Shown: positions 8,321-16,962, counted from the first letter of the stretch. The stretch: DNA of 64,000 bases from Planococcus versutus (GCF_001186155.3 NZ_CP016540.2:970001-1034000), one strand, 5' to 3'. The notes: generated from the sequence alone by a model not told the origin. Numbers and translations: made by a program.

Positions 8321-9373
8321 ATGAAACCTATACATAGTGACATTTTAGAATTTAGAGGAAGTCATCATGAGTTTGGTGTTAAGCAAGGAGAATTGTTAAA
8401 AGAAAGTATTCTATTGGACAATCGAAGAAAACAGTGGAAAGCGAAAAGACCGCGATTTGAAATAGATGTAGAAGAAACAAAAGCTGCTTATTATCAATTT
8501 GCTCCAGGAATATGGGATGAATTAGCAGGGCTCCAAGAAAGCTTAGAGTTACCGATGGAAGAAATTTTGCGTGATTTTGGAGGCTATCGAATTGATGCCA
8601 TGCCATCTGGCTGTTCGATCGTGACAGGAACAGATTTTATGGTTCGAAATTACGATTTTCACCCGCAGACCTATGAAGGACGTTTTAGTTTGTTTCAACC
8701 AGACGACGGGGGCTATGCAACGATTGGTCCAACATCACGGATTACGGGACGAATGGACGGCATGAATGAAAAAGGACTTGCTATGGGTTATAATTTTACA
8801 CATCGAAAAAAGCCAGGAGACGGCTTTGTGTGTTATTTAATCGGGCGGATCATCCTAGAAACCTGTGCAACAATTGAAGAAGCGATAGAACTGTTAAAAC
8901 AAATTCCTCACCGCGGGTCGTTCAGCTATATTGTCACAGATACAAGCGGGAGAACACGCATCATTGAAGCAAGTCCCCGTTCGGTTGATGTCCGCATCAG
9001 TAACGCATGTACCAATCATTTTGAAATTCAGCAGCACGAAAACCGCAATTATTTAAAGGATTCGTTTGACCGTTTAGAAGTTATTCAAAGTCAGCAAAGT
9101 CAAACGGCAAACGCATTGAAGGCATTTCGTTTATTTAACGATATAGACAAAGGTGTATTCTCGAAGCTTTACAAAAGCTGGGCGGGTACGATTCACACCT
9201 CTCTTTATTTGCCAAAAGACAAAAAAGTTTGGTTTGCACTTGGTGGAAATCAACAGCCAACCGTTTTTGATTTCGCAAGCTGGCTACGCGGAGAAAATTT
9301 GAACGTTCAGCAAATCCATGGAGTAGTAGATACGGATATTGGTTTTGCACATGTCGACAAACAATTCAGCTAA
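8321..9373 (+). CDS. C45/penicillin-acylase-like Ntn amide hydrolase, paralogue A
   Basis: A 350-residue protein resembling the acyl-CoA:6-aminopenicillanate acyltransferase (C45) and choloylglycine-hydrolase group of N-terminal-nucleophile enzymes, which hydrolyse linear amides or transfer acyl groups. The likely nucleophile is Cys98 in SGCSIVTGTDF; the following FMVRNYDFHP is the typical substrate-pocket strand of the family. Family members self-cleave before the Cys; whether this one does cannot be told. AAAGGAG precedes the ATG at 8321; a TTG at 8318 is too close to it. A close paralogue of equal length faces it at 9415-10461 across a shared terminator. The substrate is unknown. Confidence 0.88.
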   Translation: MKPIHSDILEFRGSHHEFGVKQGELLKESILLDNRRKQWKAKRPRFEIDVEETKAAYYQFAPGIWDELAGLQESLELPMEEILRDFGGYRIDAMPSGCSIVTGTDFMVRNYDFHPQTYEGRFSLFQPDDGGYATIGPTSRITGRMDGMNEKGLAMGYNFTHRKKPGDGFVCYLIGRIILETCATIEEAIELLKQIPHRGSFSYIVTDTSGRTRIIEASPRSVDVRISNACTNHFEIQQHENRNYLKDSFDRLEVIQSQQSQTANALKAFRLFNDIDKGVFSKLYKSWAGTIHTSLYLPKDKKVWFALGGNQQPTVFDFASWLRGENLNVQQIHGVVDTDIGFAHVDKQFS

Positions 9374-9375
9374 AC

Positions 9376-9416
9376 AAAACAGGCGCCAGCAATTTATTTG
9401 CTGGTGCCTGTTTTTT
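9376..9416. terminator. Bidirectional terminator between the two paralogues
   Basis: A 17-pair stem (9376-9392 with 9398-9414, core ACAGGCGCCAGCAA) is flanked by A and T runs and serves both converging genes. Confidence 0.92.
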
Positions 9417-10461
9417 ATAGTTCTGCCATATGAGCAAATGGAAAATGTGTGTCAATATTCCCGTTGATCCGCTTGGCGTATAGTCGTTCACCTTGTAACC
9501 ATTTATCGAAATCGAGCATCAGTGGAAGACGGTCAGGACCGATAGCAAATCCAATTTCGAGATTACGCGGAAAATAAGAAGCCGTATGCAACGTTCCTGA
9601 AGCGGTGCTGTACTTTGTTGAAAAGACACCTTGATTAGAGTCGTTCAATAGACGGAATGCACTATAGGCATCAATTTTATTTTGTTGTTGCTTTAACATT
9701 GCTTCTTCTCTTCTGCGAGAATCATCAATTTGGTAACGGTTTTCTTCTACGAGCAATTCAAAATGATTGGTCGACACAGCTGATTCACGAACAACGACAG
9801 AACGAGGAGATGCTTCAACGACCACTGATTTTCCTGTGCGATCAAGTAGAACATAGCTAAACGAACGACGGTGAGGCAGTTCTTCTAATAAATCGACTGC
9901 ATCATCAATGGTTGCGCAATTCTCTAAAATCAAACGGCCAATCATATTACAAATAAAGCCATCTTCAGAGTTGCGTCGATTAATGAAGTTATACCCCATA
10001 ACAAGCCCTTTTTCATTCATACCATCTGTGCGACCGGTTATTTGCATCGTAGGTCCAATTGTAGCAAATCCACCATCAGTTGGTTGATATAAAGCAAGTC
10101 GGCCTTCATAGCCTTGTGGGGAACTATCGTAATTACGAACCATAAAGTCGGATTCGGTATAAATCGAGCAACCACTTCGTGTGTATTCTAAATAATAGCC
10201 GCCGAATTCTCGAATGGCATCATGCAACGACCAATTTAACGCATCAGCAAGCCCGTTAATTTCTTCCCACACACGTGGTGCTAACGTTTGCAATATGTTT
10301 TTAGCGCGTTGTTCATCTATAATCAAATGGCGACTGGAAGCTGTTCGTTGTTTTTGACGATTGGCAAGAATTACGGACTTTTTCAATAATTCTCCTTGCA
10401 TCTGGCCAAAATCATAATGGCTTCCACGAAACTGGACGATGTCACTGTGTACTCGTTTCAC
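9415..10461 (-). CDS. C45/penicillin-acylase-like Ntn amide hydrolase, paralogue B
   Basis: A 348-residue homologue of the gene at 8321-9373; both align almost without gaps, including FRGSH near residue 11, the putative nucleophile Cys98 in SGCSIYTESDF, and ITGRTDGMNEKGLVMGYNF. The start is a GTG at 10461 preceded by GAGGGA. The head-on arrangement points to an inverted duplication followed by divergence. The N-terminal 40-60 region and the C-terminus differ most, suggesting changed substrate range. It could act on N-acyl amino acids or beta-lactam-like amides, an inference from family membership. Confidence 0.87.
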   Translation of the reverse strand: MKRVHSDIVQFRGSHYDFGQMQGELLKKSVILANRQKQRTASSRHLIIDEQRAKNILQTLAPRVWEEINGLADALNWSLHDAIREFGGYYLEYTRSGCSIYTESDFMVRNYDSSPQGYEGRLALYQPTDGGFATIGPTMQITGRTDGMNEKGLVMGYNFINRRNSEDGFICNMIGRLILENCATIDDAVDLLEELPHRRSFSYVLLDRTGKSVVVEASPRSVVVRESAVSTNHFELLVEENRYQIDDSRRREEAMLKQQQNKIDAYSAFRLLNDSNQGVFSTKYSTASGTLHTASYFPRNLEIGFAIGPDRLPLMLDFDKWLQGERLYAKRINGNIDTHFPFAHMAEL

Positions 10462-10650
10462 GTATTGATCCCTCTTTTACTAATTAATGTAAGAAGAGTT
10501 TACTTCATTTATCGGGAAATAGAAAAGAATCTGCCTATGTTCAGGAATTTAAGATTTTAATACGGTCTACACGAAAAAGTTATTCCATAAAAACAAAAAG
10601 TAAAAAGACGATTTTAGAAGCAAAGTAATGATTAAAATGTAAACTAGATA

Positions 10651-10694
10651 AAAAAACCCATACTCAAAAATTCGTAGCACGGATTTTGAGTATA
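10651..10694 (-). terminator. Terminator of the B3/B4-domain gene
   Basis: On the minus strand the repeat ATACTCAAAA...TTTTGAGTAT is followed by GGGTTTTTTT. The 190 bases between it and the GTG at 10461 show no gene. Confidence 0.85.
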
Positions 10695-10699
10695 AGTAA

Positions 10700-11362
10700 T
10701 TAGATAACATAAAACTCGGCGTCCCCGCCGTTAATGCCAGTAAACATATTCGAAGCGGCGGTAAGCAGCTGCAGAGCCGTATCTTTTTCCATAGAAGGAC
10801 GCAAGTAAAAGATATGCAGAGCGTTTTTAGTCTGCTCGTTAACTGCTGTCCGTTTAGAATCTACATAAGGGCTACCAAACGCGCCTTCAGCATCTTTGGA
10901 TACGAGAATGCTGGTCAATGTATTGACGCGGTTATTCAAGCCCTCATAGCGGTCTGAGTTATTCCCAACTACGATTTCTATGTCGCCTTCAATTTGATCT
11001 GCGTCATATAAGCCCAAAGGGATTTCATATTGTAACGACAAGAAACTATTCATATCAACAGCCGAATTGACAACTGACAAGTAATTTTGTTTTTTAACAC
11101 GACGAAATAATGCCTCTGCCGATGGGCGGTAACGACTTGGGTCGGCTCCTAAGGCTTTCCAAACTAGTTGCCATTCAAGCAAGCCTGGAAAATCCATAAT
11201 TTCTTTATCGTCCAATTCAAAGTATAATTGCTCTTGAAAAAGTTGAAGACGGCCTTTTAACATTTGAGGTGAATCCGAAACGGTGATATTGTTATAATGA
11301 ATGACACCAAGTTTAAAGTCACCTAGTATTTCGTTTATATAAGGATCGATTGTTAGCTTCAT
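10700..11362 (-). CDS. B3/B4 tRNA-binding-domain protein
   Basis: A 220-residue protein matching the free-standing B3/B4 domain found in the beta subunit of phenylalanyl-tRNA synthetase, where it edits mischarged tRNA. Recognisable parts are WKALGADPSRYRPS near residue 68, the central SAVDMNSFLSLQYEIPLGLYD segment near residue 100 (read in two parts), and the C-terminal NMFTGINGGDAEFYV. Free-standing members are common in Firmicutes and are of unproved function; trans-editing of tRNA is a family-level guess. AAAGGA precedes the ATG. It is divergent from queG with only 65 bases between them. Confidence 0.88.
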   Translation of the reverse strand: MKLTIDPYINEILGDFKLGVIHYNNITVSDSPQMLKGRLQLFQEQLYFELDDKEIMDFPGLLEWQLVWKALGADPSRYRPSAEALFRRVKKQNYLSVVNSAVDMNSFLSLQYEIPLGLYDADQIEGDIEIVVGNNSDRYEGLNNRVNTLTSILVSKDAEGAFGSPYVDSKRTAVNEQTKNALHIFYLRPSMEKDTALQLLTAASNMFTGINGGDAEFYVI

Positions 11363-11427
11363 TGCAATCTTCCTTTCATTTGAAGGTTTTTATTATCGTA
11401 TCATAGAATTGAGTGAGGGGTTACAAC

Positions 11428-12573
11428 ATGAATCTTGAACAATTTCAAAAAGATATTGTTGCGTATGCCTCGGATATCGGAATTGATAAAATCGGCTTTG
11501 CTTCTGCTGAACCTTTTTATAGCTTAAAGCATCAATTGATTCGTCAGCAACAGTTAAATTACCAGTCAGGCTTTGAAGAATCAGATGTGGAAAAACGCAC
11601 GAGGCCCGAGCTGTTACTAAATGAAGCCGTCAGCATTATTGCCATTGCCATTGCTTATCCATCAAAAATGGTAGATGCACCGCAAGGAGTAAAAGGCGCG
11701 CGGCGGGGAATATTTTCTCGTTCCTCTTGGGGCAAGGATTACCATGCCGCGCTAAGGGAGCGGCTGACGCTACTTGAAGCGTTCATTGCGTCACGTTATC
11801 CAGAAGCACGGATGCGGTCAATGGTAGATACAGGAGAACTATCTGACCGAGCAGTGGCAGAACGAGCTGGCATTGGCTGGAGTGCCAAAAACACGAACAT
11901 TATCACGCCAGAATTTGGTTCGTACGTGTATCTGGGGGAGATGATCACCAATATTCCGTTTCGGTTTGATGAACCAATGGAAGACCAATGCAGGGATTGT
12001 CGCTTATGTATCGATAGTTGTCCAACTGGTGCGATTGTAGAAGGTGGTCAATTAAATGCTCAGCGCTGCATTTCGTTTTTAACGCAGACAAAAGGATTTT
12101 TACCAGATGAGTTTCGAAGCAAAATCGGCAATCGGCTATATGGTTGTGACACGTGCCAAACAGTATGTCCAAAAAATAAGCGGAAAGCCAATCAAATCCA
12201 CGCCGAATTTGACCCCGATCCGGAAATTGCCAAGCCATTGCTTGAGCCTTTATTGGCTATTTCCAATCGTGAATTTAAAGATAAATTCGGATATGTATCC
12301 GGTTCATGGCGTGGTAAAAAACCGATTCAACGCAATGCTATTTTAGCGTTAGCGCATTTTAAAGAACAGTCTGCAGTACCCGTACTGATTCAGTTGTTGC
12401 AAAGCGATGAGCGACCAGTCATTCGAGGAACTGCGGCTTGGGCAATTGGTAAAATCGGCACTGACGAAGGATTAAAAGCATTAAAGCAAGTGCAACAGCT
12501 AGAAAAAGATGGTGAAGTGCAAGAAGAAATTCAAAAAGGATTGGCATTTTTTGCTGAAAGATTGAAAGGATAA
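11428..12573 (+). CDS. queG: Epoxyqueuosine reductase
   Basis: A 381-residue cobalamin- and iron-sulfur-dependent enzyme for the last step of queuosine synthesis at tRNA position 34. Two [4Fe-4S] motifs are visible: C188-x2-C191-x2-C194-x3-C198 and C240-x2-C243-x3-C247, plus C214. The conserved VDTGELSDRA lies near residue 133. A HEAT-like repeat tail (residues 315-365) matches the Bacillus-type long QueG. I use the ATG at 11428 because a GAGGGG ribosome site lies 7 bases before it; the in-frame GTG at 11413 overlaps that site. Its stop abuts the trmL start. Confidence 0.96.
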   Translation: MNLEQFQKDIVAYASDIGIDKIGFASAEPFYSLKHQLIRQQQLNYQSGFEESDVEKRTRPELLLNEAVSIIAIAIAYPSKMVDAPQGVKGARRGIFSRSSWGKDYHAALRERLTLLEAFIASRYPEARMRSMVDTGELSDRAVAERAGIGWSAKNTNIITPEFGSYVYLGEMITNIPFRFDEPMEDQCRDCRLCIDSCPTGAIVEGGQLNAQRCISFLTQTKGFLPDEFRSKIGNRLYGCDTCQTVCPKNKRKANQIHAEFDPDPEIAKPLLEPLLAISNREFKDKFGYVSGSWRGKKPIQRNAILALAHFKEQSAVPVLIQLLQSDERPVIRGTAAWAIGKIGTDEGLKALKQVQQLEKDGEVQEEIQKGLAFFAERLKG

Positions 12574-13056
12574 GTGACAGATTTGGCTATTCATATTGTA
12601 TTGTACCAACCGCTGATTCCAGCAAATACAGGAAATATCGCGCGTTCATGTGCAGGGACTGGAGTTAAGTTGCATTTAATACGTCCACTGGGTTTTTCAA
12701 CAGACGATAAAATGTTGAAACGTGCGGGGCTAGATTACTGGGAACATGTCGATATTCATTATTATGATGAGTTGCAGGAGTTGTTTGATAGCTACCAAGA
12801 CGGAGTGTTCTACTATATTACCAAGTTCGGCGCAAAGCCGCATACTTCATACGATTTTTCGAATAAAGACAAAGACCATTTCTTCGTTTTTGGACAAGAA
12901 ACAAAAGGACTGCCGAAAGAATTGATTGAACAAAATCCAGATCATTGCTTGCGAATTCCAATGAACAATCATATTCGTTCGCTTAATCTATCCAATACAG
13001 CATCAATTTTAATGTATGAAGCTTTGCGTCAGCAAGATTATCCAGGTCTAGAATAA
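12574..13056 (+). CDS. trmL: tRNA (cytidine/uridine-34-2'-O)-methyltransferase
   Basis: A 160-residue SPOUT (knotted) methyltransferase of the TrmL/CspR/YibK group, which methylates the wobble ribose in leucine tRNAs. Motifs seen: NTGNIAR (18-24), FGQETKGLP (106-114) and IRSLNLSNTASI (134-145), the last forming the SAM-binding knot. Translation starts at a GTG directly after the queG stop, so the two are coupled; both modify the anticodon wobble position. A terminator follows within 2 bases of the stop. Confidence 0.96.
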   Translation: MTDLAIHIVLYQPLIPANTGNIARSCAGTGVKLHLIRPLGFSTDDKMLKRAGLDYWEHVDIHYYDELQELFDSYQDGVFYYITKFGAKPHTSYDFSNKDKDHFFVFGQETKGLPKELIEQNPDHCLRIPMNNHIRSLNLSNTASILMYEALRQQDYPGLE

Positions 13057-13057
13057 A

Positions 13058-13087
13058 AAAAGGACAGCGGATTTCGCTGTCCTTTTA
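13058..13087 (+). terminator. Terminator of queG-trmL
   Basis: AAAGGACAGCG pairs with CGCTGTCCTTT around a short loop, followed by TAAAC. The hairpin lies directly beyond the stop of the opposite-strand small ORF as well. Confidence 0.85.
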
Positions 13088-13089
13088 AA

Positions 13090-13188
13090 CTATTCTCTTT
13101 CGTTTGTTCCAGGCTTGTCATCGTATCCAGCAGTGAAAAGAGCTACTAAGAACGAAACACAAACACCTAAAATAAGGATTAAGTTCAT
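13090..13188 (-). CDS. 32-residue single-pass membrane microprotein
   Basis: The minus strand carries an ATG at 13188 behind a full AAGGAGG ribosome site, a 32-codon frame and a TAG. The product starts MNLILILGVCVSFLVALFTA, one hydrophobic helix, and ends with a short charged tail (YDDKPGTNERE). The strong ribosome site and clean membrane-anchor layout make it a likely real microprotein. It ends at the trmL terminator, which probably serves both genes. I do not recognise a family, and no function is proposed. Confidence 0.72.
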   Translation of the reverse strand: MNLILILGVCVSFLVALFTAGYDDKPGTNERE

Positions 13189-13365
13189 AAGAATGACCTC
13201 CTTGAAATGTGCATCTTTGTTTAGTATAGCTTACAAGCGGGAAAAATGAAATATAAAACAGGATTGAAAATGTGTATAATTTCTGACGTTCTAGTAAAAG
13301 TGAAACTTTTTCTATCTTCATTCGTATAAAGAAGATAAGAACGTTTAAAGAAGGGATGAAACGAT

Positions 13366-13668
13366 ATGAAAATGAAAATTTCTGTCGCTTTGCTTTGGAT
13401 TACAGGTTTAGCTGAAGCATTTTTAGCGATTCCATTAATTGGCGGAGGCTTCGTTATTAGCACAGGTTATTCAGTTTTAGGTGTAATGTTCGTGCTTCAT
13501 GCGATTACGTTATTCTTCAGCTTCCGTGAATATTCACCAAAATCAGGATCGATTCTTGGAGTCATTACAAGTACAATCGCTTGGATTCCAGGCATTGGTT
13601 GGGTATTCCACTTGATTACTGCAGCTGTTTTATTATTTTCAGCGGCATTTACAAGAAATAGAATCTAA
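13366..13668 (+). CDS. Small four-helix membrane protein of unknown function
   Basis: A 100-residue hydrophobic protein with about three or four membrane segments (near residues 5-22, 25-48, 62-76 and 80-95), no signal cleavage site and no catalytic motif that I can recognise. A GAAGGGATGAAACG stretch provides the ribosome site for the ATG. It forms a single-gene unit ended by the hairpin at 13671-13700. Homologues of this type occur as conserved hypothetical proteins in Bacillales. Confidence 0.8.
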   Translation: MKMKISVALLWITGLAEAFLAIPLIGGGFVISTGYSVLGVMFVLHAITLFFSFREYSPKSGSILGVITSTIAWIPGIGWVFHLITAAVLLFSAAFTRNRI

Positions 13669-13670
13669 AC

Positions 13671-13700
13671 AAAAAAACCGCCAATTTGGCGGTTTTTTTA
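13671..13700. terminator. Terminator shared by the membrane protein and purine permease genes
   Basis: AAAACCGCCAA pairs with TTGGCGGTTTT and has A and T tails, so it can act on both converging genes. Confidence 0.9.
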
Positions 13701-13708
13701 TATCTACC

Positions 13709-15010
13709 TCAATGAGGTGCGATTAATAGTTGAATTGTAAACAAAATCGCAAAGACATACAGAATTGGATGAACCGACTTGCCTTTGCCTTTGAAAATTT
13801 TCATTAACGGATAAGAAATAAACCCAAAAGCAATACCCGTCGCAATGCTTGACGTTAACGGCATAGCGAGGACAATCAAAAAGGAGGGGAAGGCTTCGTC
13901 GAATTTTTCCCATTCAACTTGTTTGACTGCACCAATCATTAAACTGCCAACGATAATTAATGCGGGGGCTGTAATAGCAGCCACACTTGATAAAGAGCCG
14001 ACTAGCGGTCCGAAAAACGCTGCGAGTATGAAAAGAACTGCTACGGTGAAACTTGTAAGTCCGGTCCGGCCACCCGCTGCAACACCTGCAGTAGACTCAA
14101 CATATGCGGTAGTTGGACTTGTTCCAACCATAGCACCTGCAGTCGCTGCGAACGAATCTGCCAGTAAAGCTTGTCGCATTCTTGGCATTTTATTGTCTTT
14201 CATTAAGCCCGCTTGTTTAGCGACACCAATCATTGTGCCAGTCGTATCAAATAACGTCACGAGTAAGAATGAAAAGACAACGCCGTAAAGACCAAATTCA
14301 ACAACTAATTGAAGAGCTTCTAGCGGATTCCAAATCAGAATGCCTTCAGGTAATGACGGCAATTTTATAAATCCGGCTTCAAACTTTAATTGGCCGGTGA
14401 AAAAAGCAACGATTCCCGTGACGATCATGCCGTAAAAAATACCACCATTTATATTTAATGACATAAAGATGACGGTAATTAGTAAGCCGAGCAACGTTAA
14501 GGCAACAGGTGGAGACGTTAAATCACCTAAGCCGACCAGGTTCGCCTCGTTTGCAACAATCAAGCCGCTCAGTCTCATGCCGATAAAAGCAATAAACAAA
14601 CCAATTCCAGCAGTGATGGCATGCTTTAAGTTTTCAGGAATAGCTTGAATTAGCACTTTTCTCAAAGAAGTCAATGACAGTAAAACAAAAATGAGACCTG
14701 CAACAAATACAGCTGCAAAGGCGGTTACGTAATCGATAGCTCCATTTGATCCAAGTACCATGGAAGTGAAATATGCATTCAATCCCATGCCTGGTGCAAT
14801 GGCAATGGGGTAATTAGCGGCTAAAGCCATCCATAAAGTTCCGATGGCAGCGGCGATAATTGTCGCTAAAAAGACTTGATCAAACGGCACACCGGCTGCA
14901 CCTAAAATGACTGGATTGACGATGACGATATAAGCCATGGTTAGGAAAGTCGTCATTCCAGCGGTCACTTCAGTCTTTATCGTCGTATTGTTTTCTTTTA
15001 AATGAAACAT
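13709..15010 (-). CDS. NCS2/AzgA family purine permease (PbuG/PbuO-like)
   Basis: A 433-residue transporter with 12 or more hydrophobic segments, of the AzgA branch that imports guanine, hypoxanthine or adenine. Motifs include TAGMTTFLTMAYIVIVNP near residue 15, PGMGLNAYF and the TSPTTAYVESTAGVAAGGRT segment near residue 300 that helps bind the base. The start is the ATG at 15010 with AGGAGGAG in front; an upstream ATG at 15049 lacks a ribosome site. No purine riboswitch is visible in its leader, unlike B. subtilis pbuG. The exact substrate cannot be fixed from sequence alone. Confidence 0.93.
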   Translation of the reverse strand: MFHLKENNTTIKTEVTAGMTTFLTMAYIVIVNPVILGAAGVPFDQVFLATIIAAAIGTLWMALAANYPIAIAPGMGLNAYFTSMVLGSNGAIDYVTAFAAVFVAGLIFVLLSLTSLRKVLIQAIPENLKHAITAGIGLFIAFIGMRLSGLIVANEANLVGLGDLTSPPVALTLLGLLITVIFMSLNINGGIFYGMIVTGIVAFFTGQLKFEAGFIKLPSLPEGILIWNPLEALQLVVEFGLYGVVFSFLLVTLFDTTGTMIGVAKQAGLMKDNKMPRMRQALLADSFAATAGAMVGTSPTTAYVESTAGVAAGGRTGLTSFTVAVLFILAAFFGPLVGSLSSVAAITAPALIIVGSLMIGAVKQVEWEKFDEAFPSFLIVLAMPLTSSIATGIAFGFISYPLMKIFKGKGKSVHPILYVFAILFTIQLLIAPH

Positions 15011-15054
15011 AAAAACTCCTCCTGAAAAACGAACAATTTTACACAACAAGATAT

Positions 15055-15092
15055 ATATTATTCGTTTTAATCGGAGAGTGCAAGAGCTTGCA
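15055..15092 (-). promoter_or_regulatory. Promoter of the purine permease with palindrome over the -35
   Basis: On the minus strand TTGCAC (15083-15078) and TAATAT (15060-15055) are 17 bases apart. The palindrome TGCAAG-AG-CTTGCA (15079-15092) covers the -35 element and could be a repressor site. It does not look like the PurR box of B. subtilis. Confidence 0.5.
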
Positions 15093-15160
15093 TCGAAATC
15101 CTAAAAGTCGAATTAATCTAATATTATTTGTACAATAGAAGGATGAAAGGATGATGATAG

Positions 15161-15991
15161 ATGGAGTTAACAATCAACTCAACGAAACAATTACATAATG
15201 GTGTAGAAATGCCACGCTTTGGCCTCGGTGTTTACAAAATGACCGATAAAGAAGCAGCAGTAGAAGCGATGATTACGGCGATTGGAGCAGGCTATACAGC
15301 AATCGATACGGCGACCATTTACGACAACGAAGCAGAAGTGGGCGAAGCGGTACGGAATTCGGGTGTCAAACGCGAAGACTTGTTTATCACTTCGAAAGTT
15401 TGGAACATAGACCAGGGCTATGACAAAACTTTACGTGCGTTTGAAGCATCATTAAAGCGTTTGGATTTTGATTATTTAGATTTGTATTTGACACATTGGG
15501 CGATTGAAGGAAAATACGTAGACACGTATCGTGCCATCCAGCGTCTTTACGACGAAAAGCTCGTTCGTTCTATTGGTGTTTCGAATCACCAAGAGCATCA
15601 TTTGGAGAAAATTATGGCAACGGCCAACACAAAACCAATGGTCAATCAAATTGAATTGCATCCACAATTGACACAAGTGCCATTGCGAAACTTTTGCGAC
15701 GCAAATGACATTGTAGTAACGTCTTGGTCGCCACTTGCAAGAGGTCGTTTGCTAGAAGATCCAGTATTATCAAAAATTGCTGAGCAACACAACAAGTCTA
15801 TTGCACAAGTCATTATCCGTTGGCATTTGCAGAGTGATTTAGTCGTTATTCCGAAGTCGGTAACACCCTCACGCATTCAAGAAAACGCGGAAGTATTTGA
15901 TTTCGCGTTGACTCCAGAAGAAATGGGTATAATCGATGGGTTAAACCAAGATTGGCGCAGCGGCACACATCCAGATGACATTACGATTTAA
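15161..15991 (+). CDS. Aldo/keto reductase (2,5-diketo-gluconate reductase/YvgN type)
   Basis: A 276-residue NADPH-dependent oxidoreductase of the AKR5 type. The catalytic tetrad is present as Asp49, Tyr54, Lys79 and His112 (in DTATIYDNE, TSKVW and LTHW). The NADP-binding end VIPKSVTPSRIQEN lies near residue 228. Such enzymes reduce aldehydes such as methylglyoxal or glyoxal in B. subtilis (YvgN, YtbE); the substrate here is not known. AAAGGA precedes the ATG. It is a single-gene unit. Confidence 0.94.
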   Translation: MELTINSTKQLHNGVEMPRFGLGVYKMTDKEAAVEAMITAIGAGYTAIDTATIYDNEAEVGEAVRNSGVKREDLFITSKVWNIDQGYDKTLRAFEASLKRLDFDYLDLYLTHWAIEGKYVDTYRAIQRLYDEKLVRSIGVSNHQEHHLEKIMATANTKPMVNQIELHPQLTQVPLRNFCDANDIVVTSWSPLARGRLLEDPVLSKIAEQHNKSIAQVIIRWHLQSDLVVIPKSVTPSRIQENAEVFDFALTPEEMGIIDGLNQDWRSGTHPDDITI

Positions 15992-16019
15992 AAAATAATC
16001 TACTTAAGTAGATGAAATC

Positions 16020-16061
16020 AAAAAGAACGAAGAAAAGGACCTCCTTTTCTTCGTTCTTTTT
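16020..16061. terminator. Bidirectional terminator after the aldo/keto reductase
   Basis: AAAAAGAACGAAGAAAAGGA pairs with its complement around CC, an 18- to 20-pair stem with T tails on both sides, between converging genes. Confidence 0.93.
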
Positions 16062-16062
16062 A

Positions 16063-16908
16063 TTATCTCGCAGTATCTTCAACTACTACTTTTTCGTGGG
16101 TGAACGGGTGGATGAACGACATGCGGAATGCGTGTAAATGATAAGCCCCGTCTTGTGTTGGCGGTCCGTCGTATAATGTATCTCCCATAATCGGATGTCC
16201 GATATGCGAAAGGTGTGTACGGATTTGGTGTGTGCGTCCGGTCTCCAGAGTCAAATGAAGCAAAGATTTGCCTTCCATTTGCTTTAGTACGCGATAATGA
16301 GTGACGGCACTTTGGCCTGTTTGTGAAACCATGCGACGCGTTGGGTGATGACGATCACGACCAATAGGAAAGTCAATGGTACCAGATTTATTATGAACTT
16401 TACCTTTAACAACCGCTTCGTAATCACGCACCAATTGTTTTTGTTCCAACATACGGTCTAATACGTTTTTGGCAACCGGATGTTTAGCGACCATTAACAA
16501 TCCAGAAGTTCCTTGGTCTAAGCGGTGAACATGCTCGCCGTATGATCCGCCGTTGCGAATAATGTGACCAAGAACAGCATTGATAAACGTATCTGTTTGC
16601 CCCACTTCGTTCGGATGTGTTGCCATGTCTTTCGGTTTACGCGCAACGATAAAATGATCGTCTTCAAAAAGTACAGGTAGCTCGACATCGTGTTTTGGCT
16701 CATAAGGAGAATCGGCAGGAGGGAGGTCAAAATGCAAAACAGTTCCTGCAGGTAGTGGCTCTTTCCAAATCACTTCCTGAAATTTATCGTTTTTCACGCT
16801 TTTGGCCATACGCATTTGATGGACTACTTTTTTTCCTAATCCCCATTCGGTTCTTAGTAATTCTTCTACCGTCATGCCTTCATCTTTAATTTCGTAACTC
16901 CACATCAT
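16063..16908 (-). CDS. RluA family pseudouridine synthase
   Basis: A 281-residue RNA pseudouridine synthase with the family motif HRLDQGTSG, catalytic Asp131, and the C-terminal ETGRTHQIRTHLSHIGHPI motif. It carries an N-terminal extension of about 80 residues without a clear S4 domain match, like YhcT/YjbO of B. subtilis. The target is probably ribosomal RNA but cannot be assigned. GGAGG lies 7 bases before the ATG at 16908, which I use in preference to upstream in-frame ATGs. Confidence 0.93.
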   Translation of the reverse strand: MMWSYEIKDEGMTVEELLRTEWGLGKKVVHQMRMAKSVKNDKFQEVIWKEPLPAGTVLHFDLPPADSPYEPKHDVELPVLFEDDHFIVARKPKDMATHPNEVGQTDTFINAVLGHIIRNGGSYGEHVHRLDQGTSGLLMVAKHPVAKNVLDRMLEQKQLVRDYEAVVKGKVHNKSGTIDFPIGRDRHHPTRRMVSQTGQSAVTHYRVLKQMEGKSLLHLTLETGRTHQIRTHLSHIGHPIMGDTLYDGPPTQDGAYHLHAFRMSFIHPFTHEKVVVEDTAR

Positions 16909-16924
16909 TCGATTTCCTCCATAC

Positions 16925-16959
16925 AAAAGGATCATGTGCAAGACACATGATCCTTTTGT
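16925..16959 (-). terminator. Hairpin after the thiol-disulfide genes
   Basis: ACAAAAGGATCATGTG pairs with CACATGATCCTTTTGT. On the minus strand it directly follows the thioredoxin gene and ends CCTTTTGT, so it is a terminator with a modest T run, lying between that gene and the pseudouridine synthase gene. Confidence 0.65.
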
Positions 16960-16962
16960 CAG

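Noticed and set aside
15011..15160. Purine riboswitch before the purine permease
   Set aside because: The conserved junction and loop sequences of the xpt-type aptamer are not present on either strand.
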